Below are positions 61,090 to 64,000 of a DNA stretch of 64,000 bases, one piece after another. The position numbers were made by a program, and so were the translations under genes. The stretch lies in NCBI GenBank assembly GCA_026708645.1, contig JAPOUM010000040.1, positions 308,508-372,507 of the forward strand, written 5' to 3'. The stretch comes from Acidimicrobiaceae bacterium. Lineage in GTDB: Bacteria; Actinomycetota; Acidimicrobiia; Acidimicrobiales; Aldehydirespiratoraceae. Position 1 is the stretch's first letter. Every line of letters begins with the position of its first letter. The notes under the pieces are model-generated. The model searched no databases. It saw only the letters and a list, made by a program, of their open reading frames with translations, and was not told where the DNA came from.

Positions 61090-63357
61090 TCACGTTTTTG
61101 TTCGGTGATCATAGTTGAACCACCTTTTGAGATGATCTCTGTAGCTGTAGGCACTGGAATCTGCGATAGACAACGATTGTAAAAATGCTTCGACAAGTTC
61201 TTTAGAATCCTTCGGGTTCTTATTGCGATCGAGACAAAACTCAACCCATCTGCCTATCACTGACTTTTGCGCTGTACGGTAACCTTCACTCATTTCCTGT
61301 TCTCTTGGCGGCCAATCAGCAGCTTGTTGGCGCCACCTAATACTGATATCCTCGTTGAGTTCTTCGCTAGATACTAAAGCCCGGTTCACCGTAGACTCAG
61401 GAGGGGTCGCTGTAGACTCAGAGGAATCGTCATCAGGATTTGAGGAACTGCCGATCAGGCTTGGGGCATGGCGCTTCATCACTGCATCGAATCCGAAGCT
61501 TTCGATCTTGGCAGGATCACCGAAGAGCTGGTCCTCGATGAACGGCTCGATGTTGTACTTCCAGATGCGACGCAACTGCTCTTTCTGAGCCTCCCGCGAC
61601 GCGCCGTACTTCTTCATGAAGTGGCTCGGCCCGAGCAAGAGATGCGAGCCTTCGAGTTCCTTCTTCAGTTCGTCGTTGACTGCCTTGACCAGTTCGCCGG
61701 TCCACTCAGGCTCTTTTTTGTGCTGCAGCCAACGGTCGAGCAAATCGGCCACCGGGCCTTCGTCGGGGTAGAACGGCACGAAATGGAAGCGCCTGCGCAG
61801 CGCCGCGTCCACCAAAGCAATCGAGCGGTCGGCGGTGTTCATGGTGCCGATGAACCAGAGGTTCTCCGGCAGCGCAAAAGGCTTGTCAGGCCTGTAGAGC
61901 GTCGTCATGCTCTCGTCGCGGTATTCCAGCAGGAACAACAGTTCCCCGAGCACGCGGGGCAGATTGCCCCGGTTGATCTCATCGATGATCATCACATGGC
62001 GCTGCTTCGGATTCTTGCGCGCCCGTTTGGCTATGCGGGCCAGCGGCCCCGGCGTCAACTTGTAGGCAATGCCGCCGTCTTCGCTGGATCCAGCCGGCCG
62101 GTAGCCCTCGAAGAAATCCTCATACGAAGTGGACGGATGAAACTGCACCAGCTCTCGGCATGACTCTTGCGGCGCCAATGCCTTCGCCAATTCTCGCGCC
62201 AAGTAGGTCTTGCCTGTTCCGGGAGGCCCGTAGAGGATTACCTGCCTCTTATCTTCGAGCAACTCGACGATGTCATCAAGTAACTTGACATCTACGAGCA
62301 ACTTCTCCGCGGTTTCCTGAAGGGTCTCTGCCAGTTCGGTTTCCGTTTCAGACGAACCGTTACGAGGTCCAGGATCCCGGCCGGTCTCCATCCAATCTTG
62401 CAGCCGCAACGCGTCCTCGCTCGGTAGCTTGTTGACGGTGTGTCGTCGGCCTAAAGATTTTAGCAAGTCGTCTCCAAAATCCGAGCGCGGCGCGTCCGTG
62501 TGCTGCCACTGCACTGACACGGTGTGGCGCTTGTCGGGCAGGTCGGATCGATACCAGTACGGCCGCGTCACAGTTCCCAGCGCGAACGCTCTGCTGTCCT
62601 TGCGAGGCATCACGATCAGGTCGCCTTCGCAAACATCGGCTCGCAACTTCCAAAGCTGATTGCCCCGACTTCTAGCCTCCTGATCTGAAGCCTCGGGCCA
62701 ATCCTGCTTGACCCACTCGATCAACTCCTCACGGCTCTCAGCCATCGACAGGTCGCCAAGCCCGCCGAAACCCACCGCTACCAGCCCCTCTTGGATGAAG
62801 GAATCTGCTAGTTCGCCTGATCCTCCTGCCCGAATGAGCCATGCAGCCCGAAGCTCATCAGGTGCCGGCGCCTCCTGGTCGTCGGGGGTCGGTGAATCCG
62901 ATCTCGGCTCATACTCGAACCACAGTTTCTCGATCTCCTGCTCGCCCAAATTCGGATCTGTTCCGAGTTCAGTCAGCGCCCGAATGCTTCTGCGGGGGTA
63001 GTGAAGCAAGCCGACTTCCTTCAGACGGTAAGCAACCCAACCGATGCGGTGCGGCAGCTTCCTCTGACCAGTCGGGATTCTCGCAGCCCGCAGAGTCTCA
63101 CTGAGGCCCATCTGATCAGCGATGAGATCAGCGAGTTCATTGACGGACATCTCCCCGTGCTCGCGCAGCGCCTGCACGACCAACCATCGCAGTTCGTGTT
63201 GGCTCGGCAGCTCGGATCTGCCGCTGTCCGGCTGGTCGGGATCAGCGTGAGGGACGGGGTCGGCGACTGGTGATGGATCGGTGATGGACATGATGCTCGC
63301 TTTCGATTTGAGGCGGTCGAACAAGGCGGGCGCCACAGTAGACGGCGGGTGCGACAT
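61090..63357 (-). CDS. mcrB: McrB-type AAA+ GTPase with modified-base-reader N-terminus
   Basis: About 755 residues. Residues ~55-135 form a winged helix like the Mrr N-terminal domain (LRWLVVQALREHGEMSVNEL). Residues ~170-310 resemble an EVE/PUA-like reader (AAWLIRAGGSGELADSF, WKLRADVCEGDLIVMPRKDS). The AAA+ motor has Walker A LYGPPGTGKTYLAREL, Walker B IIDEINRGNLPRVLGELL and the McrB hallmark MNTADRSIALVDAALRRRF. The last ~110 residues are an extension encoded by clearly AT-richer DNA, ending in a helical segment SSAYSYRDHLKRWF. Start codon is uncertain: ATG 63357 is used, ATG 63291 is equally possible, and neither has a strong ribosome site. Confidence 0.92.
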   Translation of the reverse strand: MSHPPSTVAPALFDRLKSKASIMSITDPSPVADPVPHADPDQPDSGRSELPSQHELRWLVVQALREHGEMSVNELADLIADQMGLSETLRAARIPTGQRKLPHRIGWVAYRLKEVGLLHYPRRSIRALTELGTDPNLGEQEIEKLWFEYEPRSDSPTPDDQEAPAPDELRAAWLIRAGGSGELADSFIQEGLVAVGFGGLGDLSMAESREELIEWVKQDWPEASDQEARSRGNQLWKLRADVCEGDLIVMPRKDSRAFALGTVTRPYWYRSDLPDKRHTVSVQWQHTDAPRSDFGDDLLKSLGRRHTVNKLPSEDALRLQDWMETGRDPGPRNGSSETETELAETLQETAEKLLVDVKLLDDIVELLEDKRQVILYGPPGTGKTYLARELAKALAPQESCRELVQFHPSTSYEDFFEGYRPAGSSEDGGIAYKLTPGPLARIAKRARKNPKQRHVMIIDEINRGNLPRVLGELLFLLEYRDESMTTLYRPDKPFALPENLWFIGTMNTADRSIALVDAALRRRFHFVPFYPDEGPVADLLDRWLQHKKEPEWTGELVKAVNDELKKELEGSHLLLGPSHFMKKYGASREAQKEQLRRIWKYNIEPFIEDQLFGDPAKIESFGFDAVMKRHAPSLIGSSSNPDDDSSESTATPPESTVNRALVSSEELNEDISIRWRQQAADWPPREQEMSEGYRTAQKSVIGRWVEFCLDRNKNPKDSKELVEAFLQSLSIADSSAYSYRDHLKRWFNYDHRTKT

Positions 63358-63387
63358 CGCGGATCTCAGAGCGAGTTTCTGCGCCAA

Positions 63388-63636
63388 CTATGAGGCTCTG
63401 CTCGTTTGGGATCGGAGTGGGATGGCGGATCCGCGGGCAGGGTGAAGTATCTCCTGGATTTGGCGCTTGCTGGCGAGCCGCGATCTGGAGGATCCCTTTG
63501 GACGTGGACCCACGCGCTGGCGGTGGGCCTGATCGCTGGCGGCGAGCGCGCGCCGCCGCCGCCGGCGCTGTTCAGGCTGGGCACCGACCGCGGAGAACAA
63601 ATTTTGATCTAAGAACAAGATTATTTCATGAGATAG
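63388..63636. other. Spacer between mcrB and the right-edge DUF222 gene
   Basis: No gene is supported here. Short open frames exist on both strands but lack start signals and family matches. The DNA becomes AT-rich from about 63595 towards the promoter of the DUF222 gene. Confidence 0.5.
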
Positions 63637-63672
63637 GTGTCAATGTCGCACCAGTGTCCTATACTGCTGTTC
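63637..63672 (+). promoter_or_regulatory. Leaderless promoter of the right-edge DUF222 gene
   Basis: GTGTCA at 63637-63642, 17-base spacer, TATACT at 63660-63665, then seven bases to the ATG. GTCCTATACTGCTGTT is identical to the promoter core of the DUF222-HNH gene at 34944, and both are preceded by AT-rich DNA. Confidence 0.75.
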
Positions 63673-64000
63673 ATGGTTTTGAAAGCCGCCGAACGACTCC
63701 GAACAGCCGCTACCGACCTGCTGGCCGAGGTCAACACGGGCGCAGCGTCCACCGACGAGCTGCGCAAAGTGCTGGACACGACCCGATCTGTCACCGCAGC
63801 GGTCAACGCCGCGCAAACCGCTGCGGCGGAGTTGATAGCCCGGCGGGAGCGTCACGGCGACGACGGAGCAGAAGTGCTCGCCTCGTCTGCGGGATTGTCT
63901 CAGCACGAAGCCCGCGCTCAGGTTGCCACCGCTGCTGCTTTGCACAAGGTGCCGGAACTGCGTGACGCGGTGCAAGCCGGGACTGTGCCGCAAGCGAACG
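63673..64000 (+). CDS. DUF222-domain protein, probably HNH nuclease (3' end outside window)
   Basis: 109 codons are visible before the window ends. The start MVLKAAERLRTAATDLLAEV and ELRKVLDTTRSVTAA, AAELIARRERHGDDGAE, SAGLSQHEARAQVATAA closely follow the N-terminus of the gene at 34944, so this is a paralogue of the REP13E12 type. The HNH nuclease part would lie beyond the right edge. The ATG is fixed by the shared leaderless promoter. Confidence 0.88.
   Translation, partial: MVLKAAERLRTAATDLLAEVNTGAASTDELRKVLDTTRSVTAAVNAAQTAAAELIARRERHGDDGAEVLASSAGLSQHEARAQVATAAALHKVPELRDAVQAGTVPQAN

Noticed and set aside
63406..63612. 68-codon plus-strand gene before the DUF222 gene
   Set aside because: There is no promoter or ribosome site, its composition is irregular and it has no family match.
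34944..64000. 28.7-kb composite mobile element bounded by two DUF222 genes
   Set aside because: The interval contains dnaE, rnpB and other essential genes; the two copies are better explained as dispersed repeats.
1..64000. tRNA or rRNA genes
   Set aside because: No segment with a TTCRA loop in a plausible cloverleaf and no rRNA signature was found by reading.

Overview
The window is high-GC DNA with dense, mostly minus-strand genes and many 4-base ATGA/GTGA overlaps. It looks like an actinobacterium, possibly of the class Acidimicrobiia, although no rRNA gene is present to prove that. Lineage markers are a mycothiol synthase (mshD), a Bpa/PafE-type proteasome activator with a C-terminal Thr-Tyr-Leu, MenA/MenG of menaquinone synthesis, a HelZ-like SNF2 protein, a RegX3/PhoB-like regulator and DUF222-HNH (REP13E12-type) genes. 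Many genes also carry a -10 box 6-7 bases before the start codon, the signature of leaderless mRNAs.

Layout. 1-7.2 kb: an operon for a BMP-type ABC importer (lipoprotein with a ~100-residue Ala/Glu stalk, two-domain ATPase, two permeases) followed by a xanthine-dehydrogenase-like molybdenum hydroxylase cut by the left edge. 7.4-10.3 kb: SDR, Rieske oxygenase and a divergent alpha/beta hydrolase. 10.4-18.1 kb: SNF2 helicase with a small partner, and a fused indolepyruvate:ferredoxin oxidoreductase. 18.1-23.5 kb: his operon in the order hisDC (one fused gene)-hisB-hisH-hisA-hisF. 23.5-30 kb: nth, mshD, a membrane protein, menG, menA, a response regulator and a DUF255/thioredoxin-like protein.

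30-43.4 kb is a mosaic accessory island. It holds a broken DUF4143 ATPase, a large adenine-type DNA methyltransferase flanked by 175-bp direct repeats, scraps of other genes' 3' ends, a MazF toxin with a tiny unrecognised partner, a DUF222-HNH nuclease, and a 1773-residue protein joining a DnaQ-like exonuclease, a RecQ helicase and a UvrD helicase. A complete AAA/DUF4143 ATPase lies just upstream of that giant gene. The best candidate for an undescribed system is the ATPase + exonuclease-RecQ-UvrD pair, perhaps with the methyltransferase: a remnant of a related RecQ-UvrD gene tail sits directly upstream of the methyltransferase on the same strand.

43.4-59.5 kb returns to core genes: nitroreductase, dnaE, bpa, an RHH-MazF module, a phosphodiesterase divergent from an Rrf2 regulator across an 18-bp palindromic spacer, glk-pfkA, SRPBCC protein, GT4 glycosyltransferase, queG, trpD and the RNase P RNA gene (rnpB, 58236-58590), followed by three 87-bp tandem repeats. 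59.6-64 kb carries a McrBC restriction pair and, at the right edge, a second DUF222-family gene sharing its promoter with the first.

A recurring oddity is short duplication at gene 3' ends. Copies retain the stop codon and lack 5' sequence (menA, the RecQ-UvrD gene, the HNH gene, the DUF4143 ATPase, and a RecQ-UvrD paralogue scrap). No tRNA, rRNA, CRISPR array, transposase, integrase or convincing T-run terminator was seen.
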